DNA from: Micropterix aruncella
Taxonomy: Eukaryota > Arthropoda > Insecta > Lepidoptera > Micropterigidae
Assembly (NCBI GenBank): GCA_944548615.1
Contig: OX155980.1
Coordinates: forward strand, 41,503,865 to 41,567,864
Direction: 5' to 3'
DNA: 64,000 bases
Position numbers and translations under genes: made by a program
The notes under the pieces: generated by a model
The model's database searches: none
The model's input: the letters and a program-made list of their open reading frames with translations, nothing else
Told to the model about the DNA's origin: nothing
In this document: positions 37,852-49,604 of the stretch, in pieces
Position numbering within the stretch: the first letter of the stretch is position 1
How the letters are laid out: the number at the start of each line of letters is the position of its first letter

Positions 37852-39468
37852 CTGGTGCAGCATTGTGAAGCACACGACTGGGATCTGATCATATCTGCGG
37901 ACTCCAATGCCCATCACTCTCTGTGGGGAAGCAAAGACACCAACAGAAGGGGTGAGTCCTTAGCAGAATATCTATTTCAAACAAACCTAAACATTATAAA
38001 CAGAGGTAGGGAACCTACATTTGTAAACTCTAGGTACCAAACTATCATAGACATTACCTTGGCAACGGACGCGGCGGCCAGTTTGATTGAGGGATGGCAC
38101 GTATCAAACGAGCCATCGTTTGCAGACCACCGCCGCGTCCGTTTTCAAATACGGTACAAGCTAACAGACCCTGTCCCATATCGTAACCCCCGTAAAACAG
38201 ATATTACAGGGTACACAAACTTGCTAAACAAAGCGCTAGGAGACAAACAACTAACTAACGCAGCACTTAGCACAGAAAACATAGAAACAAACGTACAGAT
38301 CCTAACTACAACCCTTATAAGTAGTTTTGAACTGGCATGTCCTGTTGTAAAACCTAAAGACCCAGGAAAAAGCTCATGGTGGGGGCCAGAGCTGGAAAGG
38401 CTACGTCGAGGACTCAGGACACTCTTTAACCGAGCAAAAAATACCAGAACCAGTGAGGACTGGGATAAATACAAAATGGCACAAAAACACTACAAGAAGC
38501 GGATCAGATTCCGGAGAACAGAATCCTGGCACAACTTCTGTAGTAGCATAAACTCAACGAACCAAGCCGGTAGAATAAAGAAAATCCTAGCTAAAGGTGA
38601 GCCCAACCTCCTAGGCTCCCTAAAAAAGGAAGACGGCACTTACACAAACACAGATGTAGAAACCAGCTCAGTACTCCTGGAAACACACTTTCCTGGATGT
38701 CAAATCACAGAAGATCCTGAGTGGCCGGACGAAAACTACAGCACACCAACAACCCAAGAATGGGAAGTCGCAAACAAGATAGTAACTGCGGACAAGATAA
38801 AATGGGCCCTGAAAAGCTTCAAACCATTCAAATCCGCAGGGCTGGATGGCATTTTCCCAGCACTACTACAATGGCAACCAACCCATGCAACAAAATACTT
38901 ACTACCAATCTATAGGGCCTGCATAGCCTTCAAATACATTCCAAAGGCATGGAGAGAGGCGAAAGTAGTCTTCTTACCGAAACCGGGAAAGGAGGACTAC
39001 TCACACGCCAAATCCTTCAGACCTATCAGCCTAACGTCTTTCTTACTAAAGACGTTAGAAAGACTGATGGACCGTCACCTAAGGGATGGGGCACTAAGAA
39101 ATAAACAACTACACCCACAACAACACGCCTACACAAAAGGCAAATCAACAGAGTCGGCACTACACATGGTGGTGCACAAAATAGAATCGGCTCTAACAAA
39201 TAAGCTGTCAACACTCGCCGCCTTTATAGACATAGAAGGCGCTTTTGACAAAACCATGCACAACAGCATAAACCACGCCCTACAAGAACTTAAGGTGGAA
39301 CCAGTCACCATAAAATGGATCACGGAGCTGGTTAGCAAAAGGGCGGTCCAGATAGTGATGAATACTACCACAAGAGCGAAGGTAGTTAAAGGATGCCCCC
39401 AAGGGGGGGGTCCTATCACCACTTCTATGGAACATAGTAGTGGACAGCCTCATAAAAACACTAAATGA
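37852..39468 (+). pseudogene. LINE L endonuclease end and RT N-terminal half
   Basis: Endonuclease: ISADSNAHHSLWGSKDTNRR, GREPTFVNSRYQTIIDITLA and FADHRRVRF. RT: LKSFKPFKSAGLDGIFPALL, AKVVFLPKPGKEDYSHAKSF, RPISLTSFLLKTLERLMDRH, HAYTKGKSTESALHMVVHKI and AFIDIEGAFDKTMHNSI (catalytic D). It breaks at a run of eight G at 39403-39410: seven would continue GCPQGGVLSPLLWN, but the extra G shifts to GCPQGGGPITTS and an early stop. Confidence 0.85.
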
Positions 39469-39549
39469 AAGGGCTAAATGAAAAACATAAAAAACACTAA
39501 ATGAAACACTAAATGAAACCTCATAAAAACACTAAATAAAAAAAACACT
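39448..39549 (+). repeat. Local expansion of ataaaaacactaaatgaaa in LINE L
   Basis: Between SLIKTLNE and the YADD block the sequence repeats cataaaaacactaaatgaaa and shorter cactaaatgaaa units about five times. Related LINEs have only a few residues between these motifs, so this looks like replication slippage or template jumping, adding about 85 bp and several stops. Confidence 0.75.
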
Positions 39550-41166
39550 ACTATTGGTTATGCCGACGACCTAACAATAATGATTAATGGAAACGCAGAA
39601 AATATGCTATGTAAAGTCATGCGCTCAGCTTTGCAGATAGTAGAAAAATGGTGTGACGAACATAAATTGTCAGTAAATCCGAAAAAGACAGAACTCATCC
39701 TCTTCACCAAGAAGAGGAAGTTGCCAGAACTACAAGCACCAAAATTATTCAACACCAAACTCTCCCTATCTACAGAGGTGAAATATCTGGGAGTCATCCT
39801 TGACAGCAAATTAAACTGGGCGAGTCATATCGAAGCCAAAACAAAGAAGGCCTGCCTGACTTTTTGGCAGTGTCGGAGACTAGTGGGGAAAAAATGGGGT
39901 CTCAACCCAAAAATCACACTCTGGCTGTACACATCAGTCATCAGGCCCTCTATGACTTATGGATCAGTTGTATGGTGGCCCAGAACACAACTGACCACAG
40001 TGAAAGCGAGACTCCAGAGCCTGCAACGCTTAGCGTGTGTAGCAGCCACTGGATGTATGAGAACCACACCATCGGCCGCACTAGAGTACCTCCTAAACAT
40101 GAGACCTCTGGATCTTGTCATCCAAGAGGAGGCTAAGGCAGCCGCTCTAAGACTAAGAGCAAATGGACTGTGGAAACAAAACACAGAAACACCACACTCA
40201 AAAATTCTGAAACGGGTTCTAGAAGAAATACCTCTTCTGGACGCACCCATGGACAGGATAATATGCCATCATGTCTTTGATCGAAGATACAATATCCAAC
40301 TCATTGCAGAACCAGCAGATCACTCTGGTACAAATGAAGTAAGGATATACACAGATGGCTCCAAAACCACTCAAGGTACCGGAGCCGGCGTCTTCTCAAA
40401 TGATCTAAACATCAAAATATCAACTACCCTAGGCAACCTAAATACGATCTTCCAAGCAGAATGCATTGGCATCACCAGAGCAGCACAAGCAGTTGCAGCC
40501 AAAGATGTCGGAGACCTAAGCTTGAAATTTGTCTCCGACAGTGCCTCCGTGCTACAAGCGCTAGCAAAAAATACTATAACCTCTGTCCTTGTACTGGAAT
40601 GCCACAATGCGCTCCAATCCATTGCAGGGTCAAATAGAGTGACCCTGCAATGGATTAAAGGGCACAGCGACTCACTGGGAAACGACGCGGCAGACGAACT
40701 GGCCAAAAGGGGATCAAAGGAAATATTATATGGACCGGAACCCTTGATGCCCATTCCCCAGGCCCAAATAAAAACATGGCTACGCAGGAACACCGAAGAA
40801 ACCCACCTTACAGAATGGAAAAAGAACGCAGGATGCAGGCAAACAAAGAACGCGGTTCCGGAAGCATCCAAAAAACTTGCCCGCAACCTCACCAGATTAA
40901 AAAGGGACAAAATCCGTAAAGTCATAGGTACTATGACAGGCCACTGTCCCCTAAACAAACACCTGTTTACCATAGGTGTGACAGACAGCCCTCTATGCAG
41001 AGGATGCATGGAGGAAGAAGAAACGCCACAGCATGTGCTCATGGAATGCAGGAGCGTGGCAGAGCAACGGGCAAGAATACTACAATCTCCAGCATCTGTC
41101 CCGGAGGCCTGTAGCAACCCAAACAGGCTGCTAACCTTCTGGGACAGCCTGGGTTGGCTGGAGTAA
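39550..41166 (+). pseudogene. LINE L RT palm end, RNase H and CCHC knuckle
   Basis: Uninterrupted frame of about 535 residues. RT: TIGYADDLTIMINGNAENML (catalytic DD), LSVNPKKTEL and VKYLGVILDSKLNW. RNase H from about residue 245: RIYTDGSKTTQGTGAGVF, IFQAECIGITRAAQA, LKFVSDSASVLQAL and HSDSLGNDAADELAKRG, showing the D, E, D, D catalytic set. C-terminal knuckle CRGCMEEEETPQHVLMEC, then LLTFWDSLGWLE and stop. An RNase H plus this knuckle places it in the I/R1/LOA group, not in Jockey/CR1. Cut off from its N-half by the frameshift and expansion just upstream. Confidence 0.87.
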
Positions 41167-41274
41167 CATAAATAGAAACATGAGCCACGCACAACGGCCC
41201 AATCAAGAGGTCAAGTGCGGGGAAAAAGCCCGGACAAACTAACTAAACTAACTAACTAACTGGGCTCGGTCAAT

Positions 41275-43557
41275 ATAATGGCATACACAATGCACATGAC
41301 CGTACACTCGATTTAATCTTCTCCAATGACAGTGTGTCTGTGTTTGATCACAGCGACGAACCTCTCGCTCCTATCGACCTTCACCATGGTGCCCTCCTAT
41401 GTAGTTGTGGTAAATTTCATGGATTACAACCCATTGCAGATCAAATAATATACTAAATATCTATATAACAAAGGAGATTATGTAAAAATAAACAACGAAC
41501 TTACAGGTATTGATTGGGATAAGGAATTTACCTCCAAATCCCTTGACGATGCTGTCTGTTATTTTTACGACAAATGCTCATCTCTAATCGAGCAGTTTGT
41601 ACCTTCCAAAGTTATTATCGCTGCTTATTATTCTCCTTGGTACTCCTCTGGCCTTAAAAAATGTAATCAAGAAAAACATTTATACTTTAATAAGTTTAAA
41701 ATATATGGTAACAAGGCTGCTGAAGAGACCTTTAAATACCTGCGAGGCCGTATAAAGGACGTGGAAGAGAAGAACAATGCTCGATACATTTCCTCCTTTG
41801 AAAACTCCATTACACGTAATCCCAAAGAGTTTTGGTCTTATCTCAAAGACTAAACCAAATCGAACTCTATGCCTAATAGCACAATTGCTTCTAAAATTGG
41901 ACCCAGCCAAGTCCGCTGGGCCCGATAACCTACCAGCTGTCTTTCTTATAAGTTGCGCCAAAACGATCGCTAACCCTATTTCATTAATTTTTGGGAGATC
42001 TCTGGAAGAGGGGATTGTTCCTACTGTCTGGAAAAACGCTTATATTACGCCGGTGCACAAAAAATGTCCTAAATATGACATTGAGAACTATCGTCCCATT
42101 TACAAACTGTGTATAGTTTCAAAAGTCTTCGAAAAAATTGTATACTTTGCGCTTAAACAGTCATTTAATACTACTCAACATGGCTTCCTGAAAGGTAGGT
42201 CAACAGTCTCTAATCTCGTTCTTCTAAACACAGCTCTCACCGATGCCATGGATAAAGGTCACCAAGTTATACTGACTATAGCAAGGCCTTCGATCGTATT
42301 CAGCACAGCTTACTTCTAAAAAAATGGAGAAGATGGGCATCTGTGGCAATCTGATCAGATGGTTCATGTCTTACATCCATAATCGCTGACAGGCTGTAGT
42401 TATTAATAATTATATATCGAGCTGGGTCCCCATTCCAAGTGGTGTACTTCAAGGATCTTTACTAGGTCCCTTGCTCTTTCTAATTTTCGTCAACGATATC
42501 GACGATTGCTTTTGTTATTCATGCCTCCTTAGCTTCGCCGACGATATGAAGATATTCAAGTCAATTATATCTCCTGTCGACACTACTAGCTACTCCAAAC
42601 CGACCTTGAACGCCTTGAGCGTTATTGTGCTTTAAATCACTTAGACTTAAATCCAGCTAAATGTAGTGTGGTCACTTTTACTCGAAAACGAAATAATGTG
42701 CTACATGACTATATTGTCTTAAAAGGTAATAAAGTACAAAGGGACTCTATCATTCGTGACCTCGGCGTGCATCACGACTCCAGGCTGCTTTTCGATATCC
42801 ATGTAGATAAAATAGTTAAAAAGGCGTCTAGAGCTCTCGGATTCGTTATGCGCAATACCAAAGACTTTAAATGTATTAAAACTCTCAAAGTCTTTACTGT
42901 ACGCTGGTACGTAACAATTTGGAATATGCATCGAAAATATGGAACCATATTTATTCTAAATACACCAATCGCATTGAGTGTTTTATTACGAAAGACAAAT
43001 ACAGTTTGGACGACTACCTATGCTAAATTATGTAAAAAACACCATTTGTTACCATTGATAAAACGGAGAGAAATTGCTGACCTCACTTTCTTGCAAAAAG
43101 TTGCACAAGGTTCGTTGGATTGTCCCGAATATTTGTCAAATCTCTATTTCAATGTCCCCACTGTAAGTCACTAAGACACAACAAACCAAGTCGGCTACCT
43201 GTGGCATCATCTCATTACATGCAAAACACCTTTATGTGGCGTGCGAGTAATAATCTCAATAAACTGATTTGCGACGACTGTGATATTGATCTATTTAGCA
43301 CTAACGTTGTAACAGCGAGACGTATCCTCAGTAACAACTTCTTTTAATCCTCTTTTTCTCTTGTTTACTGTTATTATTGCCTTGTATTCAATTTTTAATT
43401 CTGTTTTGTTTTTTTGCCTCTTTTCCAAGTAGGTACGTAATGTAAATCACGTAGTACACTAATCTAGTGTTGTTATTGGCTATCAGTTAGTATTCTGAGT
43501 TAATTAATATGTTACATGGCTGTTGGGTTTCCTTAAATAAATAAATAAATAAATAAA
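41275..43557 (+). mobile_element. CR1/Jockey-type LINE K, right half (RT and 3' end)
   Basis: Resumes the K frame with TLDLIFSNDSVSVFDHSDEP, then the RT: LDPAKSAGPDNLPAVFLISC, EGIVPTVWKNAYITPVHKKC, NYRPIYKLCIVSKVFEKIVY and QHGFLKGRSTVSNLVLLNT. It continues after frame breaks with IPSGVLQGSLLGPLLFLIF, SFADDMKIFK and LGVHHDSRLLFDIHVDKI. It ends in a (TAAA)n tail after gttgggtttcct at about 43534-43557. No RNase H. Multiple frameshifts, so inactive. Confidence 0.82.
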
Positions 43558-44300
43558 TACGAGGAGGACGTCAACCTGCTGCTCCTGCAGGAAGGTTCGC
43601 ATCATTGGCAGCTTCTTTTTAATGCCGTCCGCATTCCAGTACACGATCCTCAGTGGCCTGCTGAGGCAGGAGGCGTGGCTGTGTACTGTAAGACGGACGA
43701 CGGCCCCACTAGGCGCTGCAGGGTCCGCGACAGAATTGTGGTGGCTTCCGCTGGATTCATCATCATATCGTTGACCAGCTCCAGCAGGTCTGACACCGTA
43801 ATTTTTAGCTCTTCTTGCGTAGCAGAGCGAATCACGTGCGGTTCGAAGCGAGGGGCGAAGGGGGGGGGGGGTTTCCTCCGTGGTTATCTTCACCTCCTCT
43901 TTTTGAGGAGAGGGTTTCTTCGGCCACTTCGAGCGCTGCCGATTCACCTTCCACTCCACAGCTGGCTGCTGCGGGGCAGTTACCGGCGTCGATTTCTGCC
44001 TCTACGATAGTGGGGCAGCTTGACCCACCACCGGCTTTGGGTTCTGGGCGAGTCGTTGTGGCTAAGGGGGTGTGGCATGCTGGGGCCTCGACTGTGGCCT
44101 TTCCGGTGTCCGCAGCGGCGCTTCTAGCGGCGACGGTCGTGGAGGTGTCGTAGGCGGGGCACAGGGTTCGCGGTCGCGGCGCGCGACGTGGCACCTCGCG
44201 GCGATGTTTTCGGACGGGAAGCGGCTGCCGCTCGCGGTGCACCCTGTTGTTGCCGCGACGACTGGCAGATTTCCGCCAGAAAACTGGGGCACCTCCGGTT
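43558..44300 (-). mobile_element. Jockey-type LINE J, upstream half (ORF1 end and ORF2 start)
   Basis: The minus strand encodes a Pro/Ala/Arg-rich ORF1 tail, then ORF2 starting LRIVYWNADGIKKKLPMMRT with FLQEQQVDVLLV. This is the N-x-x-G-I and D-x-L-L-V start of a Jockey endonuclease. It is cut at VDVLLV by LINE K and continues at 37262 with VHNYIVYRTD, a few residues apparently lost at the junction. A run of twelve G at 43860-43871 disrupts the frame. Confidence 0.72.
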
Positions 44301-44311
44301 GCATCACTAAA

Positions 44312-44960
44312 ACGATAGTGAAGTACCTTCAGCAAGGATTGAAATTAGATGGAATGGCTCCGACCAATAAAAAAAGGAAGCACAACAATATACCAGGAAA
44401 AATCAGTAGCAATATGAGAGATGCAATAAAATCTCGCCCCAAATCATTCAAAGGAAGATCCAATCATTACAGTAACAAAAAGACGTCAAAAATCTACCTC
44501 CCAGAAGAATTCAACATAAAAAAAGTTCACGAACTGTTTCAAGAAAAAAATCTTTCATTAAATTTGCCTATGACAGCTACCGACGAGAATTACGCAAGTT
44601 CGTTTCGTATCGTTTGGTTCGTATAGTTCAATAGTTTCGAATAGTTCAAAAACGTATCGTTTGGTTACCCTCAATCAGACAACTGCAGCGAATGTGACAA
44701 GCAAATTACTGAAGTCACTTCACTGGAAAAACAGGATCAGACTGAAGAAATACAAAGCAAACTGAAAACCCTTAACACAGAAAATAAGCTGCACAAGATG
44801 AAAGCACAAATAAGCTGCACAAGAAAGAAGCGAAGATCTTGGCCAGAAACGACAAGGGATACGAAGCTCCAGTTATGGATTATCAAAAAATTATTTCCCT
44901 GACAAACATCAGCACCATGATGTCTACAACAGAAGGCAGTTATCTCTGTACTCATTCAAT
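44312..44960 (+). pseudogene. Fragment of an unrecognised insect repeat protein family with CSEC motif
   Basis: The + strand reads GLKLDGMAPTNKKRKHNNIP, SRPKSFKGRSNHYSNKKTSK and IYLPEEFNIKKVHELFQEKN. After a disrupted joint it continues VSFGYPQSDNCSECDKQITE and VTSLEKQDQTEEIQSKLK. The layout (HY-S-x-x-K/T-x-x-x-YL ... I-x-K-x-x-x-LF ... FG-x-P-x-SD-x-C-x-x-CD) recalls multicopy insect proteins of transposon origin that I cannot name with certainty. The break at 44595-44670 contains a duplicated cgtatcgtttggtt. Broken, so not a functional gene. Confidence 0.5.
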
Positions 44961-46879
44961 ATTCACTTGCCTTCTTCAGGCAAATCCCGTAGAACAATTA
45001 ACATAAACAAGGAATGTTAAAAAAAAATTAATCCCATTTTTCCTTATATTGCCATTTTATTGAAATACGTTTATAAAAGAACGAGTTTCATACTTTTAAA
45101 TGAACCACAGATACATTTAAAACCAATTTACTGAACATATTATTGCTCTTAGTACATATATGGTTGCAACAACAAGTCTCAGAACATATGGTTGCAACAA
45201 TCAATCTTAATCTTTAAAATTCGTTTTTCTGGAATTTATGTTTGATTGGCGTTCCTTTTTCTTCTTCCGTGGTCTTCATATTAAAAAAATATACGTATTC
45301 TTTTTCATTTGTTTGTTAGAAAAAGCTTATGTATTAGTCATTTTATAAACCTTAACCTTTAAAGAAATGCAGTTGACTTTCGGTTTTAGAAGCTGGGAAA
45401 GACAGATTGTAAAACCGAAAGTCTCTCCCGCACGAGAAGAGTTGTATATTTATTTTTTGGGATGAAGTTGCAATGCCGAACAAAATTTTGTTCGAATTCC
45501 TGGCCAAAACTTTGCATACTCTAGAATATGAACGAATTAATTGGTTAACTTATTTAGTAAGGCATTTTTGTTTGTAATATTCCAATATCGGCAATATTCC
45601 AATATTAGCCATTTCCAATAATTTCAATAATTAACATTGGTAATATTCCAATTACTTCATCCATTTGCCAGTGGGTGTTTTATATTTTTTGCTTTATACC
45701 AGATTGCTTCTTGATGAGACACGCGAAATGCCACGTAAAGTTTTCCATGAGAAAAACATCACAATACAGTTTCACTGTATGCTCGAAGCGTATTGTTCCA
45801 CATGCTTGTCCGTCAGAATGCCTACAATACGCACGGCTGCTTCCATCCACGTGCTGCTGTTCAGCTCCCTTTAAGATATTTAAACCATACTACACATAAC
45901 CCTTTCCTGGAATTTGCTCTAACGATTAGTGAATCGGCATCCAAATTCGTCCAACCGTTCCAATTTATGGCGAACAAACAGACGCCTTTTTCAATGCTTT
46001 ATTTTTAAATTGTTTAGGTTTACATAATCAGACTTAAAAAGATATTCGGTTTAATATGTTGTGATATCCACTTTATTTTATATTTTGCTCTAATTAAAAT
46101 TCCCATCATCTCTATTTTGTTTTAGTTAAAATATTAACTAAATCAACATTGTCTACATTATTTGCTGCAGTATTTTCTACAATATTTGCTGCAATATTGT
46201 CTGCAGCAAATATTGTCTAGAGTATCTTATAAGATACTGAAGATAAAATGTAATATAAATATACGGTATATAAGACGTGTTCTGTACATACTAGAATTTT
46301 TCATCTGTAGCCATGACCACAGACAACGTAACGCATCGGATATGGTTTATTTATTACCCGATTCAATATGTCGCATTTCTCCATAAAGCCAAAGGGCCAT
46401 TGCTTTCTACCTTATCCGCCTCCGTCAATTCTAAAAATGCAGAAGTAAATAGGAGAAGGGGGAGCGGGTGAGTTATTTCTCCTACTCCATCCTCCCCTCC
46501 CAGGGGGAGTTGATAGATATCGAGGAGAGGGGACAGTTAAACCTCTACAAATAGAAACTATCTGGTGGCTTCAATGTTTGAATTCAAGCGGGCAGATTGC
46601 ATCGATGATCTTTTAATTTAATTTACTTAGAATTTAATTTACTTAATTTTACTTAGTTAATTTGAATTAAAACGATCTCCATTGCAATTATCATGAGTAT
46701 GCTGTGAGTAGACAAAATACATGACTTTCAGGATAGATGAGCAAAATCAACCAGGCCTGAATAAGCAGCTAATGCCACACAACTTTGAAGTTGTCAACTA
46801 CTCCGAGCGAAACTGGCACCCCAGGAAGTTAAAACGATAATAGAACATCCCACCGTCTAACTATGCCAGCAATCCCGTG
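44961..46879. other. AT-rich intergenic DNA with a short Helentron-like remnant
   Basis: At 45920-45990 the phrase catccaaattcgtccaaccgttc ... ggcgaacaaacagac resembles the internal region of insect Helentron-type repeats. Clustered tttgctgcaatatt repeats lie at 46160-46215. No gene seen. Confidence 0.35.
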
Positions 46880-47410
46880 AGATTCCAACGCCTTACTGCG
46901 AGGCTCTAGTGGTCTCTCCTTAAGTGAACTCAGCGGTCCGCTTGCGCGACCATACTACCATATTTGACCGGCTTTCTCAGTCCTCCGGTCTGGTTACGGA
47001 TTCGAGGTCGCTTGCGCTGTTATTATTGACGTAAGCGGTATTTCAGTTTGAATAGCGCCATTTGCCCGTAATGGTCACTTGAGATCGGATGGCCAACAGA
47101 TCGTTTCTGGGATAGATGACGTCAGGTCGGCAACAACGACAACCCCGCTATCTAGGAAACATATATTTCCAGACTCCCCTGCTTATTCGCCGGGTTGCGT
47201 GGGCGTGGCAGACATAGCCTGGTATGCAAACCGCCCAGTTTTTTCAGAGGTATTTCCCCGAATCCGAAATATTCTTATACCGACCGCATCCGACTGCAGA
47301 TTATAGCCGTGAAAGAAGCTCACAAAGGCCTGACAGGTTAAGTCCTTCTTCGAGGAGGCTACCAGATAGGAGTTGAATCCTGAGTTGGGCAGGCCAGATG
47401 ACATAAAAAT
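46880..47410 (-). repeat. Leader-like module, copy 3
   Basis: Nearly full-length relative of 2290-2960 in the same orientation: gagattccaacgccttactg, then tccggtctggttacggat, ggatggccaacagatcgttt, ccagactcccctgcttattcg and gacaggttaagtccttcttcg. There is no RLE LINE coding sequence on its left, where copy A has the zinc finger. Confidence 0.6.
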
Positions 47411-47769
47411 TGGAATACCAAGACTGCATAAGTTTTCAGAGTTATTGGCCTGACAGAATCATGTGTAAACCCATTGTGAATTTCCTGAATTAAAAAATTA
47501 AAAAAAAACATCACATGCCCCCCACGCATTTTTAGGATCCATGCCGACACAATTGTCATCTCAGTAACAACCCGTCGATATAAGCGCGCACTGCGCACGT
47601 GTCCATCATTGCCACGAGGTTTGATGCTCATTAATTAACCATATTTCGAATTTATCTTTCCTAAAACTATTTAATTTCATTTATTATATATATGGCATTA
47701 GCTTGCTCAATTGATTTCAATTGAAATATTGATTCCAATTGGTAACAAATATTGATTAAACTTCTCTTA

Positions 47770-48783
47770 TGTTCAGTAGCCTAAAAGATGCCGTTCTAAA
47801 CATGCCTATACGCTATCCTATCTCAAAATAAAACAATAGTATAAACAGCAATTTAAAAAAAAACATAGTTTTTATTATTTAAAATTTATAATAATTAGGT
47901 GCTTTGTTCAAATAGTCTAATAGTTGGCATTCTAAGCGCTCAGTATTATTCTGTGATGTAATCACCAGTTACCACTAAACAAAAGCAGTTTTGGCAAAAA
48001 TGCGGTGATTGTCCCTTTATTTGTTCTTATCTTTGGATATATATTTTTTTATAATACAATTTACGTGATTATTTTTTGTTATACATGTGAAATGTTACTT
48101 TAATTCCTGCTTCAAATATATAGGTCTCGTTATAATCGAGGCTGCGTTATATTCTGGCTATTCGAATTCTGCTAATTCGTAATATTTCAGCAATAGTGCT
48201 AACCCTCGAGTAAACTTTTCTCATAATGTTATAATGCTTGGGGTACGTATTTGTTTTCGTTTGAAGTACATAATAATAATTTCGGCTGGCACCGGGACGT
48301 GCAATTAGTATTACTATTTCAATGCACAATTAACAATGTGCACCATAAATTCAAATCGCAAATGGCCACAAATAAATAAAATGAAATAGCTTTATTAATG
48401 TATGCAAATTTATTGTCATTGATCGTATTGGATACTAAATTGCCCAATGCCATATTACTTTTTGGAAACCCTTCCGTGCTGACGACATGCATGTAGCACT
48501 AATAACATTGTCCGGCGAAACTAATAGCAAATTATTTGAATATTTATAATATTATTGTTAATGAATCTATTATACTATTCTAACATTAAAGCGCTTAATT
48601 ATTACGTATTGAAACCTGTATACCGAATAAAAAAATACATATTTATGTAAATAATATTAAAATTATATAATATAATATATAAATAATAGAGTTTAAAAAA
48701 AACAAAGTTTTTTATTATATTATTATTTGATTTTAAGATAGGATACGGCGTGTTTAGAACGTCATCTATTAGGCTGCTGAACG
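47770..48783. mobile_element. Non-autonomous element with about 60-bp inverted ends
   Basis: Left gttcagtagcctaaaagatg with ccgttctaaacatgcc and ctatcctatct; right, on the complement, cgttcagcagcctaatagatg with acgttctaaacacgcc and tatcctatct. Length about 1.0 kb, AT-rich, no transposase. A shorter relative is at 13360-13690. The superfamily cannot be named because the target duplication is unclear. Confidence 0.65.
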
Positions 48784-49604
48784 TATGATAAGATTTATCA
48801 ATGTTTGGCACTATGAGTAGGTACTATCTACACGTTGCGTTTCGTAGTAAAATCCTAACTGCCAAAACGTAGTACGGCAATGAGCGATTCTTATTCCCCA
48901 TATAATCAATGGTATTATGCAATGATATAAATATTAAACTATTAATATACATATTAATAAGTATAAATATAAATATTACAGAAATATATTATTATAAATA
49001 TTAAATTAACTTGCCTGTCTGTCTGTGTGGAAATTCCTCCATGATAGCGCCCAAATGCATAATCCGATTGAGCTGAAATTTGGTAAGCAGTTTAAAAGAT
49101 TTTAGTTGAAATCGGCCAACCAGGGGCCCTCCCCTCTCCCCTCCCTCCCTCCCCCCCCCCCTCCCCCTCAAAAAATATGAAGAAATAAATGCTCAGAACC
49201 CTGGCTCACTAAGGCAATTGCTTAATCATAAGAAAACTTCAATAAGGGGGACAGAGAGGCGGATATAAAATGTGCATCATTTATCTTGCAGACAGTAGAT
49301 GAATGCGACGCACACACGAGCGTAGCGGCCCGGGTGGACCCGAGCCGTAGCGCCCGTAGCGAGTGGAGTAGCAGGCGTAGCGGGCGTAGCGCTGCGAGAG
49401 TCACGATACAAATGGCCCGAATCTATCAGGGCTCTCCGATACTTACAAGCCACGCGAGGGTGCTCTCCGCATTCTTTGCACAAAAAGCATTCAAGCTACA
49501 GAAAAACGCAATTTATCAGCATTTTCCACGACCACGTGTCTTACAATAAATTAAAATATTGATGCCCGGTATTAGTTTAACTGTCGAGTTATTCTTCACT
49601 CCCG
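48784..49604. other. Intergenic DNA: Helentron-like phrase, C-rich tract, degenerate GTAGCG repeat
   Basis: The phrase ataatccgattgagctgaaat at 49059 recurs at 62993 beside the (AT)n tract. A C-rich tract occupies 49127-49170. At 49318-49396 a degenerate cgtagcg repeat gives Ala-Thr-Pro-rich translations on the minus strand, next to a possible CCHC-like CKECGEHPRVAC. Too little to call a gene. Confidence 0.35.

Larger units (their letters stand above)
37852..41260 (+). mobile_element. RNase H-bearing LINE L (I/R1/LOA-like), 14-bp target duplication
   Basis: Inserted into LINE K. The direct repeat tgggctcggtcaat occurs at 37838-37851 and 41261-41274. The 3' end is a (AACT)n tail at about 41237-41260. 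Contents in order: the C-terminal half of an APE endonuclease, RT, RNase H and a CCHC knuckle. The 5' truncation lies inside the endonuclease. Intact flanks and few lesions make it the youngest insertion of this nest. Confidence 0.9.

Noticed and set aside
43675..44153. GC-rich plus-strand frames of 111-112 codons
   Set aside because: Antisense of the Jockey-type ORF1/ORF2 junction; the minus-strand reading gives recognisable endonuclease start motifs.
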